Below, in pieces: positions 34,970 through 47,097 of a stretch of 64,000 nucleotides of DNA. Where the stretch lies: the NCBI GenBank assembly GCA_050084985.1, contig JBITNC010000001.1, forward strand, positions 36,952,001 to 37,016,000, in the 5' to 3' direction. This stretch comes from Nageia nagi. Lineage: Eukaryota > Pinophyta. The notes below the pieces were generated by a model. That model made no database searches and was not told where the DNA came from. It saw only the letters and a list, made by a program, of their open reading frames with translations. Every line of letters begins with the position of its first letter. Position 1 is the stretch's first letter. The translations under genes and the position numbers were made by a program.

Positions 34970-36390
34970 TGTATTCAAGTCTCTTAACTTGTATTTTTAA
35001 CTTTAGTCAATGTTTTGGATTGACCTACTCTCTAGAATAAGATAAATTTTGATTGCTTGAATCATAATTAAACTATTTCATGTCTATTGCATTTGAAGTA
35101 TTTTGAAAATAGTGTGGTTGTATTATCAAATTAAAACTTGTGTGTTATCATTATACCATATGTTATTTATGGTAGTTGTGTGATGAGACTCTAGTTCATC
35201 TCTACATGTCGAAGCTAGCATTTGATAAGGAAGAGTACTTTGTGAATACAATTATTTTGATTGTTCTAATATTTATCCCAATAGTATGGTTATATGATGA
35301 TCTTATGCAAAATTTCATACTATGTATTTAATCATTTTCAAGTTTTCAAATTTTGGATTACTCATATGTGTTAGTTTTTCCAAAACATGTAATGTTGGTT
35401 GAAGTGAAAAGTAAGAGGCTTGCTCATTTTGTCTTTGACACATTTTTTGATTTTTTAATTTTCATATATTTCTTCCTTTTTCCTTTTTTTGGCTCATCAA
35501 ATATGAATTATGAGGGGCATAGCATAATAATTATCTCATCAAAGAGTCAAGAAGGTATGTTTTAATGTTACCTTGTTAAAGACTCACTATGAGATGCCAA
35601 AGGGCTTTAAAGTTTTTTATATTTTTTATTTATATATTTTTGTGTTTTTTTGTTTCCTCATTTGGAAATCATGATAAGATACTAGAAGGATGGATTAAAT
35701 ATTATGTATTTTTTATTTTTCTAAAAATAAAAATAGATTTGTTCAAGTCCCCTGAATTATGAGTTGAATGCCTAAGTCAAAGTTTAAATTTGACCTAATC
35801 TCTTGAATAAGTCAAACTTGATTAATAAAATCATGATCAACTCATGTTCTAATCTTTTGCACTTGAATCATTTCAAAAATCATTATGGTATATACCAAAA
35901 TGTTACTTATGTCTATCTCCATACTATATATTATTTGTGGCAGTTATGTGATAAAACTCTAGTTCATCTTCACATAGTGAATCTAGCACATGATAGTAAG
36001 ATTATCTTATGTATACAATTGATTGGGTTTTACTAATTTTTTTCTTGTCAACAAGAATATATAATGATCTTGCACAAAATTTTGTATCATGCTTTTTAAT
36101 CATGTTCAATTTTTTTAAGCTCGAATTATTCATGAGATTTGATCACTTTTAGACATGTTATTTTGTCAATTTAACAAGTATAAGACTTGCTTATTTTTTC
36201 TTGACATATTTTTGTTTCTTCATCAAGGATCCATGATGAGGCACTTAAATAGGGATTTAAATATTTTTATGTAAATACATATATGTATTTGCATATTTTT
36301 GTATTGCCTTATCTAGAATTCATGATGGCATGTTAGAGGGAGGGTTTGTATTTTGTATTTCTTTATCATTTTTTTATTAAATTTTTGAAA
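34970..36390. repeat. Tandem duplication of about 760 bp in the 3' region
   Basis: 34970-35720 and 35740-36390 share a long series of blocks in the same order: the GACCTAATCTCTTGAATAAG-type block, ACTCTAGTTCATCT-CACAT, TGATCTTGCACAAAATTT-type and GACTTGCTCATTTT-type. Divergence is high, so the duplication is old. Neither copy has coding potential. Confidence 0.65.
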
Positions 36391-36949
36391 AATATTGATT
36401 TTAAGTAGTCTTTGATGTTTAGATCTATTCATCAACATTTCATCTTGGTCATTTAGATCCAACCTAAAATCACCAACATTCAAGGTCATGAGTTAAATAA
36501 AAATAAAAAGGTGAGTTGTCATTTTCTATTTTTTCAGAGCTTTGTTAACTTATCCTACTCACTTTGTTGTTGACCATGTATTTAACTTCCTTTTCAATTT
36601 ATATGAGTCATCATTCCATCAACAAGGAGACTAGCTATTCAAATGAAGCCAATAAAAGAGGATATAGGGTTTTCAAATCATCCTTTTAATTTTTTGCTTA
36701 ATACACTAATTTTAAGACTTAATATAAAAAATAGAAATCATGGGAGCTAATATTTTTACTTTTTGATATTTTTCAATCATTTAATTTTTTGTATTAGCTT
36801 AGTTTTTTAAAGTTTTGTATTTTTTGAAATCCTTCAACTATGGTTATGAACCAAAGCCAAAGGGTTTTAAGGTTGCTAACATCTAACCAATGGATGTCGA
36901 TGACTTTACAACTTGGTTTTCCAATCGTTAGCATTCAACCCTTAAGTTA

Positions 36950-38900
36950 TTTTTTTTACTTAGATTAGTTTACTCTTGTTCTAGTTCTATATGTTTTTGA
37001 TCTTAGGGGTTATTACCCTACAATTATTTAGAAGGTACATCCATTCCTTATCACTATAGACTACACATTTCTTTAGAGTATGAGTTTTGGAATTGAGCCC
37101 TATATGGGTTGCATTCATTGGAAGTATCTCTCATGGAAACTTTGCTAGAGATATGGGACTCCACCACTTCTACCTTCCATATCCCCATAGGGGAGATGAC
37201 TATTACAATGGAGGATATCCATCATCTTTACCATTGACCTATTCATGGGTAGCAGATTCAACACATTGTTAATAGAGACAATGTTCAACCAACTATCTCC
37301 TATCTATATGGTGTTGACATTGTGGATATGATCATGTATGATATAAACTTAGGCAAGATCACATATCTATAGTATTGGCATGAAGATCAATAAGGAAGTA
37401 TTAGGTTCTTAATCTTGATGGGGTTACTTTAGTGCTATGCTTTGCCTAATATGGTAAGTGGTAGATTCCCTTGGTCATTACTTTTTGTTTTTACAGATAT
37501 GATGTAGCATAGTACATCTTTACTTGGGCTGTTAGCATAATCCTATAGGGAGTTATTATTTTACTCATAGGGTCATAGTACCTTATTATTAGTTAAAATC
37601 ATATTTTAGGCATGGTCTTATGAGCATATTATTATTACACATCCTTATAGACTTAATATTCCTAGTTTTACAAATAATGTTAAGTATGTGATGGCCATTT
37701 TGATATGGAGGTAAGATTTTTATATCCTCCCTACTAATGGTGTTTAGAGAGATGTACATTTCTACCATAGGATGCTCAACTAGCTTGTACCTTACCATGT
37801 CTAGTTTCATCCTTATCATTACTACCCAACATGAGATGAGCTAGAGACTGAGCTACCTAGGACCAATTAAGATAGGGTTCTCAATGGTTAATGAATATAT
37901 TTTCTAGAGAATTTTTATTTTGAGTGCATTATGTGTCAGTTTAAACTTATGCAAGATATTCCTCTAAAGCTTAGAAGGTGTCAAAGAGAGGGAATCCTTT
38001 TCATGGAGGATATTGAGCCTTTGGTCTATGTTGAACTTGATCTTATAGTTGATGAGGATATAGATGAGGAGATAGATGCAAATGATGTTAGTGTTATAGA
38101 GGTTTTTGGTTCCTAGTGGTAGGCTAAGATTGAGGAGGTCAAGGAGGGTGACTAGGGTCATCGAGTGCAAGAATAGGTGAAGGACCTAGGTGTAGGGTTT
38201 GGCATGGAGAAGAAGCATGATATTGATAAAATGTACCAATGATGAAGTTGTAGGATGAGGAGGAGGTTGGTGTAGGTGATGGAGCTCCAATGGAGGAGGT
38301 ACCTATCCCACAGGTTCATAGCTATGACTCCTTACTTGATGAGATTAATGAGCTCAAGTTTTTACTTAAAGAATGATGATCTTTACTTGATTAGTATCAT
38401 CAAGATAATGAGTCTTTATGAGATTATCTATAGTAGTACATGCATAAAAATGAGTATATACTTAGATATAGGGCATATCATGATTGATACAAGTAGGGGA
38501 TAGAAATAGCCCAAGCCATGTTCCAATATTTATAGCAATAGGTTGGTGTAGAGTGGATTATGGTAGGTTTGGAGAGATATTCATCCACTTTTATCAAGGA
38601 TATATGTAGGCAAAGATACTATTAATATGGAGCATCTAATACTTGGTTACTAGGTGTTATTACATATGCACTTGGTTTAGATTATCATATCCCTTTTCTA
38701 TGTTATGTTTGTTTAGATATCCATACACTTCCTTATATGAAAATCAATGGTACATAGGGTGGCATCTATGCATGGATAGGAAGAGGCAAGCCTATAGCTT
38801 CTTTTAGTAGGAGTTTTATAGCTACTTGTTCTCACCATAGGTAGGCATCATTAGAGATTTGGGTAGCAAGGTAAGAGAGGAGCATAGGTATCCCATCAAT
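36950..38900 (+). pseudogene. Decayed frame antisense to the giant element, unidentified
   Basis: The plus strand has protein-like runs with stops and frame changes. Examples are 37087-37272 (IGSISHGNFARDMGLHHFY, then TYSWVADS), 37931-38116 (acidic: DLIVDEDIDEEIDANDVSV), and an acidic-to-coiled run near 38270-38370 (YDSLLDEINELKFLLKE). No catalytic motif is recognised. It lies between integrase and 3' LTR, on the strand opposite to gag-pol. Some Tat-lineage elements such as Grande are known to carry additional antisense frames at this place, so this may be one. That assignment rests on position only. Confidence 0.4.
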
Positions 38901-39205
38901 ATCAACTCCAAAAGGCCAAGATATTGGTGAGATTAGCTATCAAGGAGTGGCAAGGGAAGTACTTATGAGGAACTTTTGATGTCATGATAGGCATAATCAA
39001 ATCTATATAGAAGAATCAAAAAGGTTTCCATGGATAGGATTTTATGTTGAACACCATCATATAACTCAAAAAAGTGATCTGTATTTACATATAGTGATAG
39101 GTCATGAATCTTTATATGAGCACTAGGGAATGTACAACATGAACATGGGGTATGAAAGGAAGATAATTCCTAATGAATAGGTGGAACATGATAAGGATAA
39201 ACTAT

Positions 39206-39435
39206 ATTTAATTTATGGATTCATAAACATAATGAAGATGACTCATGATCTATGTATGTTGAATGTAATTGACCACCTACAATATTATATATGTAAACTT
39301 CAAAAATTGAAGAAAGATATATTTGATTTGTGGATTCATAAACATAATGAAGATGACTCATGATCTATGTATGTTGAATGCAAATGACCACCTACAATAT
39401 TATATATGTAAACTTCAAAAATTGAAGAAGGATAT
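39206..39435. repeat. Two nearly identical 115-bp tandem units
   Basis: Unit 39206-39320 is repeated at 39321-39435 with only a few differences. This is a young duplication in an otherwise very diverged region. Confidence 0.9.
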
Positions 39436-41200
39436 ATAAAATAATATATAAAGCTTTTTTTTCATGAAAATGATTAATAAGCATGCAAATATCTCAAGAG
39501 ATATACATACAACATATAGGTATAATACACATATTTTTATCATTTTATATATTTTTTGATATTTTTGTTTTTGTTAACATGATAAAAAATGATATATAAT
39601 CCTATAATGGTGTTGGTATATGGATTTCTTATGAATATCCCAATGTCCATGACCCAAGTAATAATAGTCTGGAGGTCTCGATCGAAGGTGAATAAGATCT
39701 TGTCCTAGAATAGATGTTTGAAAGTGAATACGGTATGAAACACATGGTAGATGTGTGATCATGGGTTATGGCCTAGGTTTTAGTTTAAACTTTATAATGA
39801 CTCTCTTAGGCTACATATCTAAAGTTAAAGCTTCATTACGTACCTTAATAAGCATAAAAAAGGAAGGTATATATGTAGGGTATAATGAAATGGGTGGTGG
39901 TGGTATCAATGGTAGAGGATAAGTTAATATTGGGAAGTATAGGATGAGGCTCCCTATAGTGCAAATATTTCATTCAAATTATGCTTTTACATTTATAGGA
40001 TATTTTACACAACAATTGATACTAAATAATGAACTATAATTATATACAATTTCATCATTTGTGAAGGATGGCATGAGATATGACAATACTTGATCAGAAA
40101 CAACTTAAGAACCAAGGTGAAAGAATATCCTATAATTTTGATATAGACATATTTAATGTAATTTATCAATATTTTAGTTTTTTCACAAGGCTAATGTAGA
40201 TGGAACCATTGTATTACACTAATTTCAAATTATTATTCCATTCACATTTCTTATGATTTTACTTTGATTATAACTTTTGAACCATTTATTTTCTATTCTC
40301 ATGCATTTGATGTATGATTTTCAAAATATTTCATGGCTATCACTAATTGTATTTCACTTGGTAAGTCAAGAAAATATGCCATAAGTGCAGAAAGAGTTTT
40401 TCAAAGTAAGTTTATGTAAACATCACCTATATATCTATCCATAAAATTTTGACTAATGTAATCAAACTAAAAATATGTTTATTTTGGATTTTCTAATCTT
40501 TTTGATATTTGAATTTTCCCTTGATGATTATGAAAAGAAAAGAGAAGAAACCTTGCACTTAGTCAAGAAAATCATTGATTAATCTTTTGTTTTTTCTTTT
40601 TTGATCATCAAGATTTGAAGAAAAACATGCTAAAAGAGTCATATAGTTTTTGATGACATAAGTATTTAGCAAGATGATTTATCCATTCTAAGATACCATC
40701 TAGATTTTGACAATAATGAACTGCAATATCTAACACACAATTATTGAAAGAAAAATTTAGTACAATTTAGGTGCAACTATAGGAAAAAATAAGCATAGCA
40801 AATTTATCTTATGTATTTGTTCTTGATAATGTTGAAAACCTAAAAAATTACACAACCCTATCTAGATAAATATCAACATTATCTCCTTTAACATAGATTT
40901 TCCATCCATCAAATTTACCTAGACAATTCTATAGGTCTAGATCTCTCTATATATCATTAGGTAATTGAAGAAAATTTTATGATCCTTGAAATATGAATTC
41001 TATAATTTATGATATAGCTTTATCCCCCAAATATCTAAGCTTCTCAAACCATTACATTTTTCATATTCCTCTTCTTTCCAATCACATGTGAACAATCTTG
41101 GTCCTTTTGGTCGTCATATGTTAAATTTATTTATTTTTTTGAGTTCATTGTATAACTTCTAGTATATTTAACTATATTTTTACAATATATAAAAATAATC
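39436..41200. other. 3' region of the giant element, no clear feature
   Basis: AT-rich sequence between the 115-bp repeat and the integrase C-terminus. A pyrimidine run near 40587-40605 (purine on minus) is present. No coding frame is recognised. Confidence 0.4.
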
Positions 41201-42310
41201 ATAAAGCAATTATGACTATAAAATGGATGAAGATGTGTTATTTTATTGTTCATAATCTTCATTTCCTTCCATGTCAACTAAGTGATATACTCCTAAATCA
41301 AATTTTCTTTTGATTATATAAGGTCCTAACTAGTTATGGGTAAATTTATCATGAATTTATCATTTTATTCATGAATTTTGTTGATTTTATTTAATTACTA
41401 AATATCCTATGTTGAATTCACAAATTTTATCCCTTTTATCAAAAGCTCTATTAATATGATTTTGATAAGTACACATATGTTCTAATGCATGAACTCATCT
41501 TTCATATAATAACAATAATTGATCTAATCATATTTGGTGAGCTACCTCATATATAATTTAATCTTGTAGAGCAATTCATAAAGATAAAATTACTATTTCT
41601 AAGAGAAAAATTTCTTATGCTCCATAAACAAGAGAAAATGGAGTTGCCCCAGTAGGAGTTCTAATGCTAGTAATGTAGGCCTATAAAGCATGTGGGATTC
41701 TTGCATGCTAGTATCTATGAGAATTGTTTATTATTTTAAGCAAAATACTCTAAATAATTTTTTTCTTAGCCTCAAAGTTTCCATTCCCTTGAGGGTAGTA
41801 AGGGATCAAAATACTAATTCTAATGTGATATACTCTACAAAGAGTTAGCACTTCCTTATTTTTGAAATTCTTCTCATTTTCTATGATAATTTGAGAGGGG
41901 ATTCCAAAATGATAAATAATATGTTGTATAAATTATGTTATTGAGATCATAGGAATAGCTTTAACCCATTTGTGAAATATTGTATGGCTATTATTATAAA
42001 TTTATGGCCACCTGAGAAAGTAGAAGATATTTGACCTATAAGATCTAGTGCCCATATCGAGAATGGCCATAGAAAATGCATGGATTGTAATGCTTATGAT
42101 GGTTGGTTAAAAAAATTATAATGTTATTAATATTTGAAACATTTTTTAACATATTTTATGTAATTATATTCCATACTAGGCCAATAGTAACCCATACACA
42201 TTAATCATTTTGTGATTGCAGGACCTCTAAAATGTCCTTCACATATTCCATCATGTGCACATGCAATTTGGAAATTTATCCATTCTAGGCATCTAAGTCA
42301 TATTTCATCA
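41200..42310 (-). pseudogene. Integrase of the giant Tat/Ogre-like element
   Basis: On minus, the zinc-binding part reads CEGHFRGPAITK and YYWPSMEYNYIKYVKKC. The core has FSIWALDLIG-like sequence near 42060 (first Asp), IIIENEKNFKNKEV near 41880 (Asp of the D-N-G-x-x-F block changed to Glu-Asn), and ILIPYYPQGNGNFEA near 41810 (catalytic Glu present). The C-terminal block GPYIIKRKFDLGVYHLVDMEGNE closes it near 41230-41300. Stops and frame changes are frequent. Confidence 0.8.
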
Positions 42311-43044
42311 AAGCCCCTTCGATAAATAACATCCCTAACATACAATAGTGATAATATTTTAATTTAAATTCCTTCCTAACTAATTTTATTAAATTCATAG
42401 GTAAGAATCCATCTCTCAATAATTTAATGAATTGGATATGCCATAAGCTTTTGTCTTCCATTATAATGTTAAGAATTCTATGTTCCATTCTATCCATATC
42501 TAATGAAGATTGGGTGATTTGGAGTATTTTTATATGAATGGTTTATTGATGAGGGTTATTAGGTATTAAAGATATAATTGAATCCATAGCATTGAAAAAC
42601 ATATTGGTTGATCTTGGTACAACTTCTAAATCATATTTTTTTGAATGATCATAATAAAGTATCTACCAATTTTTTATATTTTTGAAGTAAATATTCCTTA
42701 AATTAGAAAATCCCTTTAACATGATATATAATTAATAATGAATCATTAATAAATTTAATCTTTATTAGCTTTAATTTTATAGTGATCTTTCTGGCTAGTA
42801 TTAAGGCTTCAAATTCAACGTTGTTATTTGTACATGAAAAGTTGAGTTTCAAGGAATATGGTATGGGAGCTCCTAATGGTGTTACAAATACAACATTGGA
42901 ACCTCCACTTTTTTACATCAAGATTTTTCAAAATATATCATCATATCCCATTATTCTTTAGAAGCAACACAAATTTCTATCTCATCTAATTGGAAAATAT
43001 GCTCATCTAGTAATTCAATGATGAGTGGTCTATCATTATGTAAT
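42311..43044 (-). pseudogene. RNase H part 2 and tether of the giant element
   Basis: After the insertion at 43045 the minus strand resumes with LHNDRPLIIELLDEHIFQLD, followed by the degraded RNase H core (near 42940-42780: YFEKS in place of YFDGS, then PYSLKLNFSCTNNN-type sequence). The 70-codon run 42285-42497 (MDRMEHRILNIIMEDKSLW) matches the segment before the integrase zinc site in related plant elements. Confidence 0.75.
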
Positions 43045-43620
43045 CGATATAAATTCTTGCAAGAGACTAAAATAGATCTCCAAAATTGACTCACAACACA
43101 CAAGTAAATCAATGGAAGAATAAAATTCATAAACACAAAATCTTTATTCTTTTGAATCTACACTAACCTTTTTAGGTTTGTTATAATTTGTCATATAGAA
43201 AGCAAGAAACTCTAATTCAAAAAAATAATGAATCACCTAGAAACTAGGACATTACTAAAAATAGAAAATTTCTAAAGATAGAAAGTTTCTAAAAAAAGAA
43301 ATTTCCTTATATTCTACCCAAACATGGCATATAATACCAATTAACATGGACTGAGGTGCAACCCTATTTATTCTCCTAAACAAATTCTACAATAAAAGAT
43401 ATTAAAGTCTACTTATTGGAAAATCCTAAAAATTGACACTAAAAGCTATTTTTGGAGTACTAAATGATGGATTTGGGCTGATTAGAAAAAATTCCATTTG
43501 AGATCATACCTCCTATTGGAGGTGGTAGCCAAATCATGAAAATCCATATCTAGCTCTCCTCAAAATTTCAAGACAATCTAATGATCAAAACAAAAGTTAT
43601 GATCATTTGAAGCTACATCA
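43045..43620 (-). repeat. Probable solo LTR inserted in the RNase H region
   Basis: 576 bp of unrelated sequence separate two halves of a conserved coding block (YLAKAPL and LHNDRPL). They are flanked by a 5-bp direct repeat, GTAAT on plus (43040-43044 and 43621-43625). On minus the insert starts TGATGTAGC and ends TATATCG, close to TG..CA with one decayed end base. It carries an AATAAAG and an ATAAATAG on minus. Length, duplication and ends fit a solo LTR. Internal genes are absent. Confidence 0.65.
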
Positions 43621-43625
43621 GTAAT

Positions 43626-43880
43626 GGTGCTTTTGCAAGATAATCGACTATGACTTGACCTTTGAAATATTTTTTACTTACAAATTATAAATCAAATTCT
43701 ATCAAATGCATAATCCATTTAGATGTTCTTGTATTTTGGTAAGTTTTGTTCATTATATATTTCAATGGATCTACTTTGGAAACTACATAAGTTGTATGAT
43801 TTAGCATATAGTGTTTAAGCTTCTTTGTTGCAAAGACCACTTCCAAACATAGCCTTTCCATAAACACATACTTAATTTCA
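43626..43880 (-). pseudogene. RNase H part 1 of the giant element
   Basis: Run 43685-43867 with ERLCLEVVFATKKLKHYML and NHTTYVVSKVDPLKYIMNK, then TSKWIMHLIEFDL. It continues past a stop to KGQVIVDYLAKAPLL. These are strongly conserved RT-RNase H linker blocks in the Tat/Ogre branch. Confidence 0.88.
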
Positions 43881-44249
43881 TAACCAAATAAGGTTTTACT
43901 AAGATAGTATATAGATTTCTACTTATTATTTTCATTCTTTTGAGCATGCATATTTGATAATGTCAATTATGTAGCTGATGTATAAAGTAGGAATGGTTCC
44001 CCTTCCATAGGTGGGACTAAAATTGAAGATTATAAGATATAACATTTTAATTTTTAAAAAAATATTGTTGTTTATTGTTCCTATGAAATTTAAACCCCTT
44101 TTTTAATAATTTATTAAATAGTTTACAATTATCTAATAATTATGATATGAAGCATCTTATAGCTTGTAATTTGTCTTGTAGACTTTGTAATTATTTTGTA
44201 TTTTAAGAGGGAGGCATATTTAGTATTTATTTTTATCTTATTAGGGTTT

Positions 44250-44963
44250 ACCTCAATTTCTCACATGGAGATAATAAAACCTAATAATTTTCTTGAATTA
44301 ACTCTAAAAATATATTTCTTGGGATTTAGTCAAATATTATGTTCCAACAATCTATCGAATATCTTCATGAGTACCTTTGGACCATCTTCTTTGGTTTTAA
44401 ATTTGGCTAAAATATCATGTACATAATCTTATAAAATATCATGCATATAATCATGAAAAATATATATATCATTTCTCATTAATAAGTAGCTCCCACATTC
44501 TTTAGTTCAAAGGGTATTACTTTATAACAAAATGTTCCCCAAGGCATTATGAAGGTTGTTTTATGTTGATCTTTTGGTGCTACTTCTTTTTTATTATAAC
44601 CTAAAAATGCATCCACATGAGATAGCATTTCATGTCCACTAGTATAATTGACTAAATTATCAATACTTGTTAAGGGAAAATCATCTTTAGGATAAGCTTT
44701 ATTTAGGTCTCTAAAGTCCATGCATATGCGAATCTTTCTATTAGACTTTTTAATGGGGAACATGTTGGAGTTATAATTAGAATAGTAAATGGGATGTATG
44801 AATTTTTATTCTAAGATTTTTTGTAACTCCTTTTTTACCATTAATGCTATTATAGGATCCATATTATGTAACTTTTATTTAACCAGCTTCATATCCTCCT
44901 TAATACCTAGATTGTACACCACCAAGTTTGGATCTAATCCTGACATATCAACATATGACCATG

Positions 44964-45009
<46 letters not shown>

Positions 45010-45225
45010 ATATTTAAGTATAGATATAAATTTCAACTTTTCATCTTCACTTAGTGATTTTCCTATTTTAATAATACTTAGGTTGTTAGGTTCATCACTT
45101 AAATTTACCTTGATGGTTTCTTCAATTAGCATATGTGACCCTTCTTTAAATTGATTTGGTATTGGAATCCAATTTTTATCATTTTGGATGTATTCTTCAC
45201 TTTGATCTAAATCTTGATCACCCAA
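44250..45225 (-). pseudogene. Reverse transcriptase of the giant element
   Basis: From 45225: acidic linker, then an (Ile-Tyr)n run encoded by an AT microsatellite, then FAWSYVDMSGLDPNLVVYNL, RKIRICMDFRDLNKAYPKDD (44479-44763), FLGYNKKEVAPKDQHKTTFI, PWGTFCYKVIPFELKNVGATY and DYVHDILAKFKTKED. The catalytic YVDD is YVHD (44414-44425), so an essential Asp is lost. Otherwise the block order and spacing are those of a normal gypsy RT. Confidence 0.9.
44967..45006. repeat. (AT)20 microsatellite inside the RT frame
   Basis: An uninterrupted AT dinucleotide run of 40 bases. It is read in frame as alternating Ile-Tyr, and sits exactly where related proteins have the short Y-K-D-V before FAWSY. Confidence 0.95.
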
Positions 45226-46221
45226 TGTTGTATTTATGGTGAGTTAAGAGGTTTGAAGTATAGTATTTATATCTTTGAATTCTTATATTATAGGTTATTT
45301 GGAGATGAGTGTAAAATCAATGGTATCTTAATCTACCATGAAGTATGATGAGGAACTACTCAAGTTTGATGGACTTAATATTTCAAACTGATCACTTCCA
45401 TACCATTGAAAAGATATCCTTTCTATAATTAAATTAGATATTTTTTTTATTTGAACCATGTTAATTGGAATAATGTTAGAGAATAAATTATCTGGTATTA
45501 ACACTTTAGATTTTCAATTATCTTGATTTGGTATTGATTTGAAGTCTTCATATGGTTCTTCATATTTAACATTTTCTAATTATAATTCAACTACATCATG
45601 ATGAGGTTCTTTTTTCTTATTACCTTTAAATCTCAATCCTATTTTATCAATTTAAAATTGGTAATGGATATCAATTATATGTTAATACCCTTGTTCATAA
45701 TGACCTAACCCTTATCCTTTCCATTGATATTTATTGAAATATATTTGAATAAATTATCTCACATAAGGCGATAAATATTCCAATGAATTGCAAAAAATAA
45801 ATTCATGTGGTTTAGGCAAAGGAATGATAGGTGGTTATATAGGGCTTGAATATATTAAAAGTGTTTGATTAGGAGCTCTTCCTATTGGCACCAATTTCCC
45901 CACTCCATTAGGAGATTCTTTAGGTCATTCGATATCTTAAGTAGAGGGAATATTAAAGATCACATCATCGATTTTGAATTCTCCTATACCTAAATCCAAC
46001 AATTTTATTATTAATAAATAAATGTTTTATGTCTTATCATATTCTTAACAATCTTCACTTTTTGATGAGGTATTGGTTATATATGAAATTTTTGATGAGG
46101 AGGCTTTGCTTAATTTATCTAGCTTGCATGCTTGTTGTTCCAAAGAATGTCTTTCTTGTGATGTGGGTTATATATTTGGTTGTGAATCATCATCAATATG
46201 TTGTTGAGTATTGAATGAATC

Positions 46222-47000
46222 TTAATTGATAACATATTTTTCTTTTGTAGTGCTTAAGGATGTGGAATTAATCTTGCCCACATCAGCAATTAATGGTCCT
46301 TCTATTGGCATTGGTGTTGTAAAGTAATGAGTATATGGTAGTGTTACATCATTGAATAAATGAGCATTATTGCAATGTGAATATGGATTTTCATCTCTAG
46401 GAGCACAATGTACTACACCCTTATGAATATACTTCAAATAATTATGATATATTGATGGAACACATTGCATATCCCAAATCTAAGGCCTCCCTAAAAGGAT
46501 ATTATATTGCATAATATCTCCTTCAATTACTTGCAATAATGTTTATGCTATTTTAGATCCCATAGTAATAGGCAATGACATTGATCCCATTGTTGAACAT
46601 AAGGCATCATTAAATTCTTTAAGTTGTAATGATGGTGAATAAATATGTGAAAAGGAAGGTTCAAATTCTTATATGTAGTTATTTAAATAATTTTTATAGC
46701 TAAACCTTCATCCATTAAGATTCTCTTAAAAGTTTTTCTATCCACCTTAGTTATGATGTGCGAAGGTGGATATTGACTATGTGCTCCATTTGAATGTTTA
46801 ACTTCATGATCATAAAAACAAATTAGGTTTTTGACTTATTTTAATGTTTCCTACAAAATACATAAAGCTTTTGGGATTATTTATATCTAGTTTTATCATT
46901 TATAATAATTGATTCATTGAATCTCTATGGTTCTTAGATTATTATAATAATTCAAATAGAGATATTTTGACTTATGAATTTTTTAATTGTTGATGTAAAG
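46222..47000 (-). pseudogene. Protease of the giant element, broken
   Basis: Reading on minus, after the gag knuckle comes a degraded protease core. It is followed by ALCSTMGSMSLPITMGSK near 46600, then QYNILLGRP-stop-IWDMQCVP near 46480. The run 46222-46470 continues with YLKYIHKGVVHCAPRDENPYS. The stop in GRP-stop-IWDM is TAG where Trp is expected. It is homologous to the plus-strand protease at 9368-9960 (ALCSTIGSILLPITIGSK, HIHEGIFYCVLRDKNPYS). The catalytic D-x-G is no longer readable. Confidence 0.8.
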
Positions 47001-47097
47001 CTCCCTTTATAGAGACTTTAGGAGGTTGTGGCCTTGGTATGTATGGTTGCATATAAGCCTCATGTTATTGATTATATAGAATGATATTTTATCCTAT

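Noticed and set aside
43057-43640. 8-bp repeat TTGCAAGA as a hAT-type target duplication
   Set aside because: The conserved protein blocks place the insertion edges at GTAAT instead. One TTGCAAGA copy lies inside coding sequence, and no terminal inverted repeats are present.
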